Shown here one piece after another: positions 52,061 through 60,610 of a DNA stretch of 64,000 bases; position 1 is the first letter of the stretch, and the number at the start of each line of letters is the position of its first letter. The position numbers and the translations under genes were made by a program. Below the pieces are notes generated by a model, which was not told the DNA's origin, did not search any database, and was given only the letters and a program-made list of their open reading frames with translations. This DNA is from Chryseobacterium jejuense (GTDB taxonomy: Bacteria; Bacteroidota; Bacteroidia; Flavobacteriales; Weeksellaceae): contig NZ_JAGIPR010000009.1 in the NCBI RefSeq assembly GCF_017877355.1, forward strand, positions 1 through 64,000. The letters run 5' to 3'.

Positions 52061-52076
52061 TTTCATCTCAGCTGCA

Positions 52077-53096
52077 ATGAAAAAAGGACTAAGCATTTTA
52101 GCGATTTTCATATTGATAGTATCTTGTAATAACGATCATTATGAGCCAGTTTCGCTTGATAATCCACAATTATCACTCAATATTCCTTTTGGTTTTCCGG
52201 AACTCAATAATTCGGTGAATTCCAATAGGCCTACAAAATATGGAGCAGAGTTGGGAGAAAGATTATTTCAGGATAGAAGATTGAGTGCTGATAATACCAT
52301 TTCCTGCTCCAGCTGTCATATTCAGGGATATGCTTTTGCTGATAATAATGCTCAGGCGATAGGTATTCAGAATAGAGTAGGCTTACGGAATGTACCGGCT
52401 ATTCAGAACATGATGTTCATGAAGTTTTATAATTGGGACGGGAATATTCTTCAACTGGAAAACCAACCGCTGGTACCTATTATCACTCATGAAGAAATGG
52501 GTTCTTCTATTTTGGAGGTGATTGGGAAAATAAAAGATGATCTTTTGTATAAAGATCTATTCAGAAAGGCATTTGGAGATGAAACCGTTACTGCGGAAAG
52601 AATTTATAAAAGTATTGCGCAATATGAGTATACACTGATTTCTGCTAATAGTAAATACGATAGAGTAAAACGCAATGAAGGAGAAATTTTTACAGAAAAC
52701 GAAAAAGAGGGTTACCTTACTTTTCAGCAAAAATGTGTAAGCTGCCATAGTACAGAGCTTTTTACCGATCAGAGCTTCAGAAATATTGGTTTTCCTCTAA
52801 ACCCTGATAGTAATGAAGCCGGGCGTGGAAGAGTTACAGGTGTCCGGAGGGATTATATGAGCTTTAGAGTTCCTTCATTAAGAAATGTAGAATATACGGC
52901 TCCCTATGGAAGCTTCGGGCAATTTTCAACTTTAAGAGCTGTTCTTGATTATTTTGATAAAGGTGTTTTGGATGCTGATAATCTTGATCCTGTCTTTAAA
53001 AACAATGGAAACAGAATTCTTCTCACAGAACAGGAAAAGAATAATCTTATCTTATTTATGAAAACTTTAAGCGACCGTGAATTTGTGAAAAAATAA
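52077..53096 (+). CDS. Diheme cytochrome c peroxidase, MbnH-like
   Basis: With the ATG at 52077 the protein has about 339 residues and lipobox IVSC. It carries two c-type haem motifs: CSSCH (Cys77, Cys80, His81) and CVSCH (Cys220, Cys223, His224). Other family features are RLFQDRRLSADNTISC, RNVPAIQNMMF and the late AGRGRVTG plus FRVPSLRNVEYTAPYGSFG. In MbnPH systems this enzyme modifies MbnP. It is the last gene of the copper operon and is followed by a terminator. Confidence 0.9.
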   Translation: MKKGLSILAIFILIVSCNNDHYEPVSLDNPQLSLNIPFGFPELNNSVNSNRPTKYGAELGERLFQDRRLSADNTISCSSCHIQGYAFADNNAQAIGIQNRVGLRNVPAIQNMMFMKFYNWDGNILQLENQPLVPIITHEEMGSSILEVIGKIKDDLLYKDLFRKAFGDETVTAERIYKSIAQYEYTLISANSKYDRVKRNEGEIFTENEKEGYLTFQQKCVSCHSTELFTDQSFRNIGFPLNPDSNEAGRGRVTGVRRDYMSFRVPSLRNVEYTAPYGSFGQFSTLRAVLDYFDKGVLDADNLDPVFKNNGNRILLTEQEKNNLILFMKTLSDREFVKK

Positions 53097-53139
53097 TCAT
53101 TGATAAAATAGAAAATTCAATAGAAATTGATTGTTTAAA

Positions 53140-53165
53140 TGCCGTTACAACCTAACGGCATTTTT
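53140..53165 (+). terminator. Terminator of the copper operon
   Basis: TGCCGTT (53140-53146) pairs with AACGGCA (53154-53160), followed by TTTTT. Confidence 0.85.
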
Positions 53166-53204
53166 CATGTTTACGCATTGATAATCATTTTATTCTGCAT
53201 GACA

Positions 53205-53233
53205 TTGTATCTGGCGGGAATTTTATATCTTTG
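53205..53233 (+). promoter_or_regulatory. Promoter of the cobalamin-riboswitch operon
   Basis: TTG at 53205-53207, 18-bp spacer, TATCTTTG at 53226-53233, a full match to the Bacteroidota consensus. The start would be near 53240, at the beginning of the aptamer. Confidence 0.7.
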
Positions 53234-53239
53234 CCGAAA

Positions 53240-53396
53240 TTTGGTGAGCCGTAACAGGCTCTTAAAAGGGAATCCGGTGAAAATCCGGAACAGACCCGCT
53301 GCTGTAAGCTCCAAACCAAAGTTTTTGAAGAATATATCCACTGTTTTTAGGAATGGGAAGGATTTCAAAAATGGAGTAAGTCAGAAGACCTGCCAG
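53240..53396 (+). promoter_or_regulatory. Cobalamin (B12) riboswitch
   Basis: Core elements appear in order: a GAGCC..GGCTC hairpin (53246-53261), AAAAGGGAATCCGGTG (from 53264), the second arm AAATCCGGAACAGACCCGC, the GCTGCTGTAAG region, and the closing AGTCAGAAGACCTGCC near 53378-53394. It precedes a BtuB-like receptor, the classic target. A hairpin with CAATGA (53443-53448) and TCATTG (53475-53480) followed by CTTTTCTT could be part of the expression platform. Confidence 0.93.
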
Positions 53397-53525
53397 AATA
53401 AATTAAACGTTTGACGCTTTCGTGGAATAAAGCTTAGGACTACAATGATTCTGTGCAGTAACAGCTGTGCTTTGTCATTGCTTTTCTTATATCCATTAGC
53501 GTCATCATTATCCCTGAATGAGCTA

Positions 53526-55568
53526 ATGGTGGCAAAACTGACTACATCTCAACTTCATAAAATTGTTTTCACAATAAGTGTGTTAACATCACAATTCTTG
53601 TTTTCACAAACCAAGAAAAAAGACAGCATTAAAGAAGAAGCCATAAAGGCGGTCAATATTTACAAAAAGAACTTTAAAGAAATCCTTCCGGCCCAGACTT
53701 TACAGGGGGAAGAGCTTGAAAGGCTAAACAGCCACTCGGTAGCTGATGCGTTGAGGTACTTTTCAGGACTCCAGATTAAAGATTACGGAGGAATGGGTGG
53801 TTTGAAGACTGTCAATATCCGAAGTATGGGCAGCCAGCATGTAGGGGTATTCTATGATGGAATTCAATTGGGGAATGCCCAAAACGGATTGGTAGACCTG
53901 GGAAGATATTCTCTGGACGATCTGGAAGAAATTTCTTTGTATAACGGGCAGAAAAGCGAGATTTTTCAACCGGCAAAAGACTTCGGATCATCAGGATCAA
54001 TTTATTTACAGCCCAAGACACCTGTATTTACGGGAAACAGAAAAACCAATCTTACTATAAGAGCCAAAAGTGCTTCTATAGATTTATTTAATCCCTCTTT
54101 CCGATTGGAGCAAAAGATTTCAAAACGGATAGCAACGAGCTTTAGTGCAGAATTTCTTCAGAGCGATGGTCTTTACAAATTTCGTTATGGAAGGAAATAT
54201 CCCAATGGTACAACTGCTTCTGATACCATTTCTAAAAGATATGATTCAGATATTAAAGCAAAACGTTTTGAAACATCTGTGAATGGAACTTTGAATAATG
54301 GAAGTTGGAACCTCCGTGGCTACGGATATATTTCAAACCGAGGTATTCCTGCCCCTATTGTGAAAAATCGCTTTAAAGCAAGAGGAGCAAGAATGCTGGA
54401 TGAAAATTATTTTGTTCAGGCCAATTTCAGGAAAAAACTGTTTCCTAAGCTTGAAACACAGCTGAAGGCAAAATTTGCTTACGACTATACTTATTTTAAT
54501 GATACGGTATTATCTCAGGCACATTATCCTGCAAAAAACACTTATATCCAGAGGGAAGTTTATCTTTCATCTTCCAATATATATTCTGTAAATTCTAATT
54601 GGGATATCAGTTTGAATGGAGATTTTCAGTACAATAATATGGATGCTGATTTAATAAATTTTTCTTTTCCTACTCGGTATACAACCTTAGTTGCATTAGC
54701 CACAACCTACCAGTGGAACAGATTTAAGTTTTTAGGAAGCCTTTTAGGCACATTTACTTCGGAAAAGGTCAAAATGAATATCAAACCTGATGACAGAAGA
54801 GAATGGACACCTGCTTTCTTCATGAGCTATCAGCCGGCTTCAATACCGGAACTTACTCTTAGGGCTTTCTATAAAAATATCTTTAGACTACCAACATTTA
54901 ATGATCTGTATTATACCAGTGTTGGAAATACTTTTCTACGCCCAGAGTTTACCCATCAATATGATGCTGGCTTTACCTATCAGAAAAAATATGATAAGCG
55001 TGTATTTAAAGGACTTTATGTAAAGGTTGATGGTTATTATAACAGGGTGACAGATAAGATTGTGGCCATCCCTACAACCAACATGTTTCGTTGGATGATG
55101 CTCAATCTTGGAAAAGTTGAAATTATGGGAGCAGATGTGAATGTTCAGACGGAATTACTATTTGGGAATGTGAAAGTTAAACCATTATTGGCTTATACTT
55201 ACCAGAGTGCTAAAGATAAGACAATCACTAATGGGTTTAAAGAAACCTATTATGGTGAGCAAATCCCTTATACACCAAGGCATAGCGGATCCTTTACGCT
55301 AATGGCAGATTATAAAGACTGGAGTTTCAATTATAGTACGATCTATGTTGGTGAAAGATATGACGGACAGCTGGATAATATCCGGTATAACTATATTCAG
55401 CCTTGGTATACTCACGACCTTTCTGTTCAGAAAAAATTGAGCCTTGCGGGGCATCCTTTTAAAATAAACCTTGAAATGAACAACGTCTTTAACCAATATT
55501 ATGATGTCGTACTGAATTATCCCATGCCGGGAAGAAATTTCAGACTCACTTTAAACTTTACCCTATGA
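53526..55568 (+). CDS. btuB: BtuB-like TonB-dependent cobalamin receptor
   Basis: From the ATG at 53526 the protein has about 680 residues and a signal peptide ending near FLFSQ. An in-frame start at 53445 would lie in the riboswitch platform and is not favoured. The plug has NSHSVADALRYFSGLQIKDY and GGLKTVNIRSMGSQHVGVFY, and the barrel ends in FRLTLNFTL. The B12 riboswitch upstream and a BtuG-like lipoprotein overlapping by 4 bp (ATGA) indicate cobalamin or a related corrinoid as substrate. Confidence 0.9.
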   Translation: MVAKLTTSQLHKIVFTISVLTSQFLFSQTKKKDSIKEEAIKAVNIYKKNFKEILPAQTLQGEELERLNSHSVADALRYFSGLQIKDYGGMGGLKTVNIRSMGSQHVGVFYDGIQLGNAQNGLVDLGRYSLDDLEEISLYNGQKSEIFQPAKDFGSSGSIYLQPKTPVFTGNRKTNLTIRAKSASIDLFNPSFRLEQKISKRIATSFSAEFLQSDGLYKFRYGRKYPNGTTASDTISKRYDSDIKAKRFETSVNGTLNNGSWNLRGYGYISNRGIPAPIVKNRFKARGARMLDENYFVQANFRKKLFPKLETQLKAKFAYDYTYFNDTVLSQAHYPAKNTYIQREVYLSSSNIYSVNSNWDISLNGDFQYNNMDADLINFSFPTRYTTLVALATTYQWNRFKFLGSLLGTFTSEKVKMNIKPDDRREWTPAFFMSYQPASIPELTLRAFYKNIFRLPTFNDLYYTSVGNTFLRPEFTHQYDAGFTYQKKYDKRVFKGLYVKVDGYYNRVTDKIVAIPTTNMFRWMMLNLGKVEIMGADVNVQTELLFGNVKVKPLLAYTYQSAKDKTITNGFKETYYGEQIPYTPRHSGSFTLMADYKDWSFNYSTIYVGERYDGQLDNIRYNYIQPWYTHDLSVQKKLSLAGHPFKINLEMNNVFNQYYDVVLNYPMPGRNFRLTLNFTL

Positions 55569-56701
55569 AAAAGCTAAACCTGTGTTTTTTATTTTTTGTA
55601 TTCATTTTTCTTACTTCCTGCCGTACAGATGATACGATCATTCCCATGGAAGTAGTGGAAGGGCTTAATCCCGTTGAGAAAACAACCATAAAAGGATTCT
55701 ATGTATTGAATGAAGGGAACATGGGAAGTAATAAATGTACCCTTGACTTCTTTGATTATACCAAAGGAACCTATTTCAGGAATATTTATTCCGAAATCAA
55801 CCCGAACGTTTTAAAAGAGCTGGGTGATGTAGGAAATGATATTAAAATCTATGGCAGCAAGATGTACATTGTGGTCAATGTTTCCAATACCATCGAAGTT
55901 TTGGAAGCTAAAACAGCCAAGCATATCAAGTCTATCTATTTACAGAACTGTAGATATTTAACATTCAAGGATGGAAATGCGTATGCCAGCAGCTATGCCG
56001 GTCCGGTAGATATCAATCCATCAGCTCCCAAAGGAAAAGTAGTGGAAATAGACACATTATCTCTGTCTATCAAAAGAAACGTAACCGTAGGGTATCAGCC
56101 TGAAGAAATGGAAATCGTAGGGAATCAGTTATTTGTAGCTAATTCTGGAGGATACATGGTTCCGAATTACGACAAAACGGTTTCAGTAATTGATCTGAAT
56201 ACTTTTACAGAAAATAAAAAAATTGATGTAGCCGTCAACCTTCACCGTCTTAAAAAGGACAATTACGGAGATCTCTATGTAACTTCAAGAGGAGATTATT
56301 ATAGCGTTCCTTCCAATTTATATCTGGTAGATGCAACAACAGGAACGATAAAAAAAGATTTTCATATTGCTGTCAGCGAAATGACCATCGTGAATGATAA
56401 GCTGTATTACTACGGAAACGAATTCAATTACAATACTCATTCCTACGTAAAAACATATGGAATCATAGATGTAAAGACTGAGCAGATTATTTCCAACAGA
56501 ATTATTGATAAGGAATATGAAGACATCATTAAAACTCCGTACGGAATTGCCGTAAATCCCATTACAGAAGATATTTATATTACAGATGCCCGAAACTATG
56601 TGTCGATGGGATTTGTGTACTGCTTTGATAAAAACGGACATTTTAAATGGAAAACCGAAGGTGGAAATATCCCTGCCCACTTCGCTTTTTTATACAATTA
56701 A
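55565..56701 (+). CDS. BtuG-like beta-propeller surface lipoprotein (DUF5074/YncE-like)
   Basis: The 378-residue lipoprotein has lipobox LTSC (Cys near residue 19). Repeated beta-propeller blades follow, such as EVLEAKTAKHIKSIYLQN, PEEMEIVGNQLFVANSGG and ISNRIIDKEYEDIIKTPYGI with ITDARNYV. In Bacteroides, surface propeller lipoproteins of the BtuG type pair with BtuB to bind B12 extremely tightly. The 4-bp overlap with btuB supports the same partnership here. Confidence 0.82.
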   Translation: MKKLNLCFLFFVFIFLTSCRTDDTIIPMEVVEGLNPVEKTTIKGFYVLNEGNMGSNKCTLDFFDYTKGTYFRNIYSEINPNVLKELGDVGNDIKIYGSKMYIVVNVSNTIEVLEAKTAKHIKSIYLQNCRYLTFKDGNAYASSYAGPVDINPSAPKGKVVEIDTLSLSIKRNVTVGYQPEEMEIVGNQLFVANSGGYMVPNYDKTVSVIDLNTFTENKKIDVAVNLHRLKKDNYGDLYVTSRGDYYSVPSNLYLVDATTGTIKKDFHIAVSEMTIVNDKLYYYGNEFNYNTHSYVKTYGIIDVKTEQIISNRIIDKEYEDIIKTPYGIAVNPITEDIYITDARNYVSMGFVYCFDKNGHFKWKTEGGNIPAHFAFLYN

Positions 56702-56716
56702 ACAAAACTGATAGAC

Positions 56717-57937
56717 ATGAATAAAAAAACAATTAAGTATTTAACAACCGGGTTTTTATCCCTTCTTTTGGCGGGTATCGTAGCTTCTTGTCAGAACGAT
56801 GATGAGGTTGCAGCACCGGTTCCTACCGATCCGGAAGTAATACCGCCTACATTTAAATTAGATACAGCTTATACCATTGAACGTTTCAGAGTATTGAGTA
56901 TTCCTACTGATATTTCCGGAAAAGTTACCTGGAGTATTAAAGATTCTATTATTTCAGAAAATTCCGAGTTGGAATTCATCAGTACAAAGACCGCTACTTA
57001 TCCTTTGACATTAAAGGTAGGAGCTAATAAAGTATTTCAAACCAAAATTGTTGTAACCAAGGAAGCAGGAACCCTGAGCAAATATATATCCAAAGTATTT
57101 GATTTTCGTCCGGCAGTTGGCCAGTTCACGAATGAGATTCCTGAATATGAATTGGGCAATACTGAGGCTGATATGCTTAAGAGAGTCAATGGATATCTTG
57201 TAGGTTCTAACCCATCAATGGTTAGTCTGGGAGGTTACGGAGGTTATGTTGTATTTGGTTTTGACCATACGATTCCGAATATGGAAGGAAGAGACTTTAA
57301 GGTCTTGGGAAATGCATTCTTTGGAAATTCTGCCAATGATCCCCGTTCAGGAAACTGTGAGCCGGGAATTATAATGGTAGCTTATGACAAAAACAAAAAT
57401 GGCAAACCGGATGATAATGAGTGGTATGAAATTGCAGGTAGTGAATACTTTAAAAATGAAACCCTGAAAAATTACGGTATTACTTATTTCAAACCTGATG
57501 AAAATAAAACTCCTGTTCCTGGAAACGATAGCTGGCAAACTGATGTGGAATATATCAAATGGCAGGATAATATCGGAAATACAGGATTTAAAACAAAAAT
57601 GGCCTTCCATGCACAAAGCTATTATCCATTATGGCTGTCAGATGCTTCCTATGGTTTTACAGGAACCAGACTTAAAAATAATTATTATGACCAAAGCGGA
57701 ACAGGGAACTATTGGGTAGGAAAATCTTATGATTTTGGATATGCAGATAATGCTCCCAACAATGATGAAGCTTCCAATATTGATATTTCCTGGGCTGTTG
57801 ACAAAAACGGAAAATATGTAAAACTTCCGGGAATCGATTTTGTGAAAGTATACACAGGAGTAAACCAGGAAGCTGGCTGGCTGGGTGAAGTATCTACAGA
57901 AGTGGCAGGAGCTTACGATTTACATCTGAAAAAATAA
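56717..57937 (+). CDS. B12-operon lipoprotein with PKD-like and cell-surface domains
   Basis: The 406-residue lipoprotein has lipobox VASC (Cys near residue 25). A beta-sandwich-like segment follows, with ITGVTWSIKD-type sequence (residues 60-115). The larger C-terminal domain contains GGYGGYVVFGFDHTIPN, RSGNCEPGIIMVAYDKNKNG and EWYEIAGSEYF. Proteins of this type recur beside btuB and btuG in Bacteroidota B12 loci, and some surface lipoproteins there bind corrinoids. A direct binding role here is inferred. Confidence 0.7.
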   Translation: MNKKTIKYLTTGFLSLLLAGIVASCQNDDEVAAPVPTDPEVIPPTFKLDTAYTIERFRVLSIPTDISGKVTWSIKDSIISENSELEFISTKTATYPLTLKVGANKVFQTKIVVTKEAGTLSKYISKVFDFRPAVGQFTNEIPEYELGNTEADMLKRVNGYLVGSNPSMVSLGGYGGYVVFGFDHTIPNMEGRDFKVLGNAFFGNSANDPRSGNCEPGIIMVAYDKNKNGKPDDNEWYEIAGSEYFKNETLKNYGITYFKPDENKTPVPGNDSWQTDVEYIKWQDNIGNTGFKTKMAFHAQSYYPLWLSDASYGFTGTRLKNNYYDQSGTGNYWVGKSYDFGYADNAPNNDEASNIDISWAVDKNGKYVKLPGIDFVKVYTGVNQEAGWLGEVSTEVAGAYDLHLKK

Positions 57938-57967
57938 CAAACGTAACATATATTTAAATTAGTAAGA

Positions 57968-60208
57968 ATGAAAAAGTTTTACCTTTTTACCGTGCTTTTT
58001 CTGTTTGCATTTTTTACGAATGCCCAGATAAAAGTACAGGGAGTACCCCGGAATGATATTTCGGTAAATACTCCTTTAGCTACCACTAATATTACTACCA
58101 CTATCAGTTTTTCTGATATTCAGTACTGGGTAGGAACAGGTTCCAATCAGGCAGCATTTGTAGTGCAGTGGAATGACAGCAAAAATCCTGATGCTCTGGT
58201 ATGGGGTTTTAGATGGGATGGTAATGCTACAGGAGAAGATATGCTTAAGGCAATTGCAAAAGCTGATCACAGATTTTTTTCACTACTGTATCCCGGAACT
58301 CCATACGGTACTGCTGTAGGTGGAATTGGATTTGACCTGAACGGGCAGGACTCTAATGCACTTATTAAAAATGGAAATGCAAGTTACCCTTTATATCCGA
58401 TGGATGGAGTTATCAAGACTACAGCCTACGATTTCGATGATTACACAGCAAAAGATGTGAATGACCATTGGGTATCTGGCTGGAATAATGGTTTCTGGTC
58501 TTATCTGGTGAAAAATCCGGCAGATACTGACTTTTCGCCTTCAGGTACAGGATTTACGGGACGTATCCTTCAAAACGGATCATGGGATGTATGGAATTAT
58601 AGCCCTGCTTTTCAAACTCCGCCAATATCTACTCTAACACCGGTTTCTCCTTATGTAAGCACTACGAACTTTACCAATGGATTTTTTATGGTCAATGAAG
58701 ATTGGTTTGGGCATAGCAATGGTTCTGTTAATTTTATTGATAACAATGGGCAGATCAACTATCGTGCTTACAGTAGCGTAAATAATAACCATGCTTTCGG
58801 AGCTACTACGTCACACGGAACCATTTATGGTGATAAATTCTATTTTGTTTCCAAGCAGGCTGCTGATGGTGGAGATACTCAGTATACACCAGGAGGAAGA
58901 TTGGTAGTTGCCAATGCAAAGACTTTACAGAAAATTGCAACATTTGATAAGATCGGGGATGCAGACGGAAGATCATTCCTTGGGGTTAATGAACATAAAG
59001 GATATATCGGAACATCTAAAGGAATCTATTTATTTGATATTGACAATCTGCAGATAGGAAGTGTAATTAACGGAACAGGCACAGCACAGATCGGAAATAT
59101 GATCCGTACTTCAAAATATGTTTTTGCGGTGAATCAAACCGCAGGAATTCAGATTATTGATCCTAATACCAATACGATAATCAATACCATTGCAGGTTCT
59201 TTCCATTCTATTGTTCAGGCTAAAGACGGAAGTATCTGGGCTATTCAGAATCAGAAGTTAGCCAATATTGATCCTGCTACTTTTGCTCTGCAGTATTATA
59301 ATATTCCAGCTTCATCCTATTCAGGCTCTTGGGGAGCATGGAATGCAGGAAGTTTCACGGCAAGTAATACAGAGAATACATTATATTGGATGAAAGCGGG
59401 AAGTCAGATTGCAAGATTTGATGTAACCAGCAAAGTATTTAATGAAACATTTATTACGCTGCCAGGACAGACTGGAAATTATAAGCAAGTACCTTATGGA
59501 GCCGCGCTTCGTGTAAATCCTGCTACTGGAAATCTTATTGCGAGTACCACAGAAAGCGGATTTGGAGCTCATTTCCAAAAGAATTGGATTCACACATTTA
59601 ATGCAAGCGGAACTCTTATTGATACCAAAGTGTTGAATGATTATTACTGGTTCCCTTCAGTAGCGGTTTTCCCGGATAATACTGCTCCGGTAGTAAGCAA
59701 TACATTCCCCTCGCAGGTTACTGTATCTGGTATTACAACTATTGATTTGAAAACATTGGTTTCTGATGAAGATAGTTTTAGAGCCTCTATTGTGAAATCT
59801 GTTAAGTCAAATAGCAACCCATCGGTAGTTTCTGCTGATATCAACATTAATGAAGAGCTGGTGCTTACTCCTATAGGTTCAGGAACAGCTGATATTGTAA
59901 TCAGCTTCAACTCGAACGGTAAATTGGTGGAAAGTACACTTAAAGTAAACAGTATTACTTCTACATTAGCGACTGCAGAGGTTAAAAAGATAGGATTCAG
60001 TATTTATCCAAACCCTGTTACTGATGTGCTGTATATCAAAACACAGGAAAAAGTAGTAAGTGTTGCCATTTATGATGTTTCAGGCAAACTTATCAATACC
60101 CAGTACAATAATGGGAAGGTAAATGTAAGCATGTTACCAAAAGGGATGTACATTCTAAATGCGACAACTGATAAAGCGGTATATCAGCAAAAGCTGATTA
60201 AAAATTAA
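57968..60208 (+). CDS. Secreted propeller protein with T9SS sorting domain
   Basis: The 746-residue protein has a signal peptide (cleaved after TNAQ, residue 19). Its N-terminal domain (about 25-220) includes FVVQWNDSKNP and DFDDYTAKDVNDHWVSGWN. The central DUF5074-like propeller (about 235-570) carries FFMVNEDWFGHSNGSVNFI. A short beta domain follows. The C-terminal T9SS type A sorting signal is FSIYPNPVTDVLYIKTQEK to YQQKLIKN. Last gene of the B12 operon; it would be exported to the surface by the type IX system, perhaps as another corrinoid-capture protein. Confidence 0.78.
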   Translation: MKKFYLFTVLFLFAFFTNAQIKVQGVPRNDISVNTPLATTNITTTISFSDIQYWVGTGSNQAAFVVQWNDSKNPDALVWGFRWDGNATGEDMLKAIAKADHRFFSLLYPGTPYGTAVGGIGFDLNGQDSNALIKNGNASYPLYPMDGVIKTTAYDFDDYTAKDVNDHWVSGWNNGFWSYLVKNPADTDFSPSGTGFTGRILQNGSWDVWNYSPAFQTPPISTLTPVSPYVSTTNFTNGFFMVNEDWFGHSNGSVNFIDNNGQINYRAYSSVNNNHAFGATTSHGTIYGDKFYFVSKQAADGGDTQYTPGGRLVVANAKTLQKIATFDKIGDADGRSFLGVNEHKGYIGTSKGIYLFDIDNLQIGSVINGTGTAQIGNMIRTSKYVFAVNQTAGIQIIDPNTNTIINTIAGSFHSIVQAKDGSIWAIQNQKLANIDPATFALQYYNIPASSYSGSWGAWNAGSFTASNTENTLYWMKAGSQIARFDVTSKVFNETFITLPGQTGNYKQVPYGAALRVNPATGNLIASTTESGFGAHFQKNWIHTFNASGTLIDTKVLNDYYWFPSVAVFPDNTAPVVSNTFPSQVTVSGITTIDLKTLVSDEDSFRASIVKSVKSNSNPSVVSADININEELVLTPIGSGTADIVISFNSNGKLVESTLKVNSITSTLATAEVKKIGFSIYPNPVTDVLYIKTQEKVVSVAIYDVSGKLINTQYNNGKVNVSMLPKGMYILNATTDKAVYQQKLIKN

Positions 60209-60240
60209 TTTTAGCATAGCTAATTTTTGTTTCACTCTGA

Positions 60241-60268
60241 CCCGGCCAGGAATTGGCCGGGTTTTTTT
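60241..60268 (+). terminator. Terminator of the B12 operon
   Basis: CCCGGCC (60241-60247) pairs with GGCCGGG (60255-60261), followed by seven T. Confidence 0.93.
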
Positions 60269-60557
60269 GAGAAATCGGATGTATTTTTTTAGTGTTGCCA
60301 TAAAAAAGATGAAAATTTTAAGTTTTAATTCGAAAACTTATACAACGTTGGTGATAAAAAATACAAAGGTTGCACCCTTTCAGTTATTGAGGTTGTAGAA
60401 TGCATGTAGTGTGTCTGGAGCCAGAGTACGATGGATATTACAACTGTTGCATCTAAGGCGTATGTCTATTTTTTAGAAATTAAAAAAGAGTTGTCTGATC
60501 TGTATTCCGCTTCTGAAGACTTTCTGCAGCTTAATGTAGCATGTATATACCAAAATA
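60269..60557. other. Noncoding region between convergent operons
   Basis: No convincing gene. A 48-codon open frame (60431-60577, plus strand) runs into the next terminator hairpin and has no promoter. It is most likely chance or a fossil. Confidence 0.4.
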
Positions 60558-60588
60558 GACAAGGCAGGTTGATGTAACCTGCCTTGTC
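60558..60588 (-). terminator. Terminator of the LamG-type secreted protein gene
   Basis: GACAAGGCAGGTT (60558-60570) pairs with AACCTGCCTTGTC (60576-60588), a 13-bp stem. On the minus strand it is followed by TATTTTGG. Confidence 0.8.
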
Positions 60589-60610
60589 TGATCTTAAATG
60601 ATTTTCAAAT

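Noticed and set aside
53139..53414. Plus-strand open frame across the cobalamin riboswitch
   Set aside because: It covers the terminator, promoter and aptamer, has no homology that I recognise, and the structured RNA explains the sequence.
60431..60577. 48-codon plus-strand open frame between convergent operons
   Set aside because: No promoter, no recognisable family, and its end lies inside a terminator hairpin of the opposite gene.
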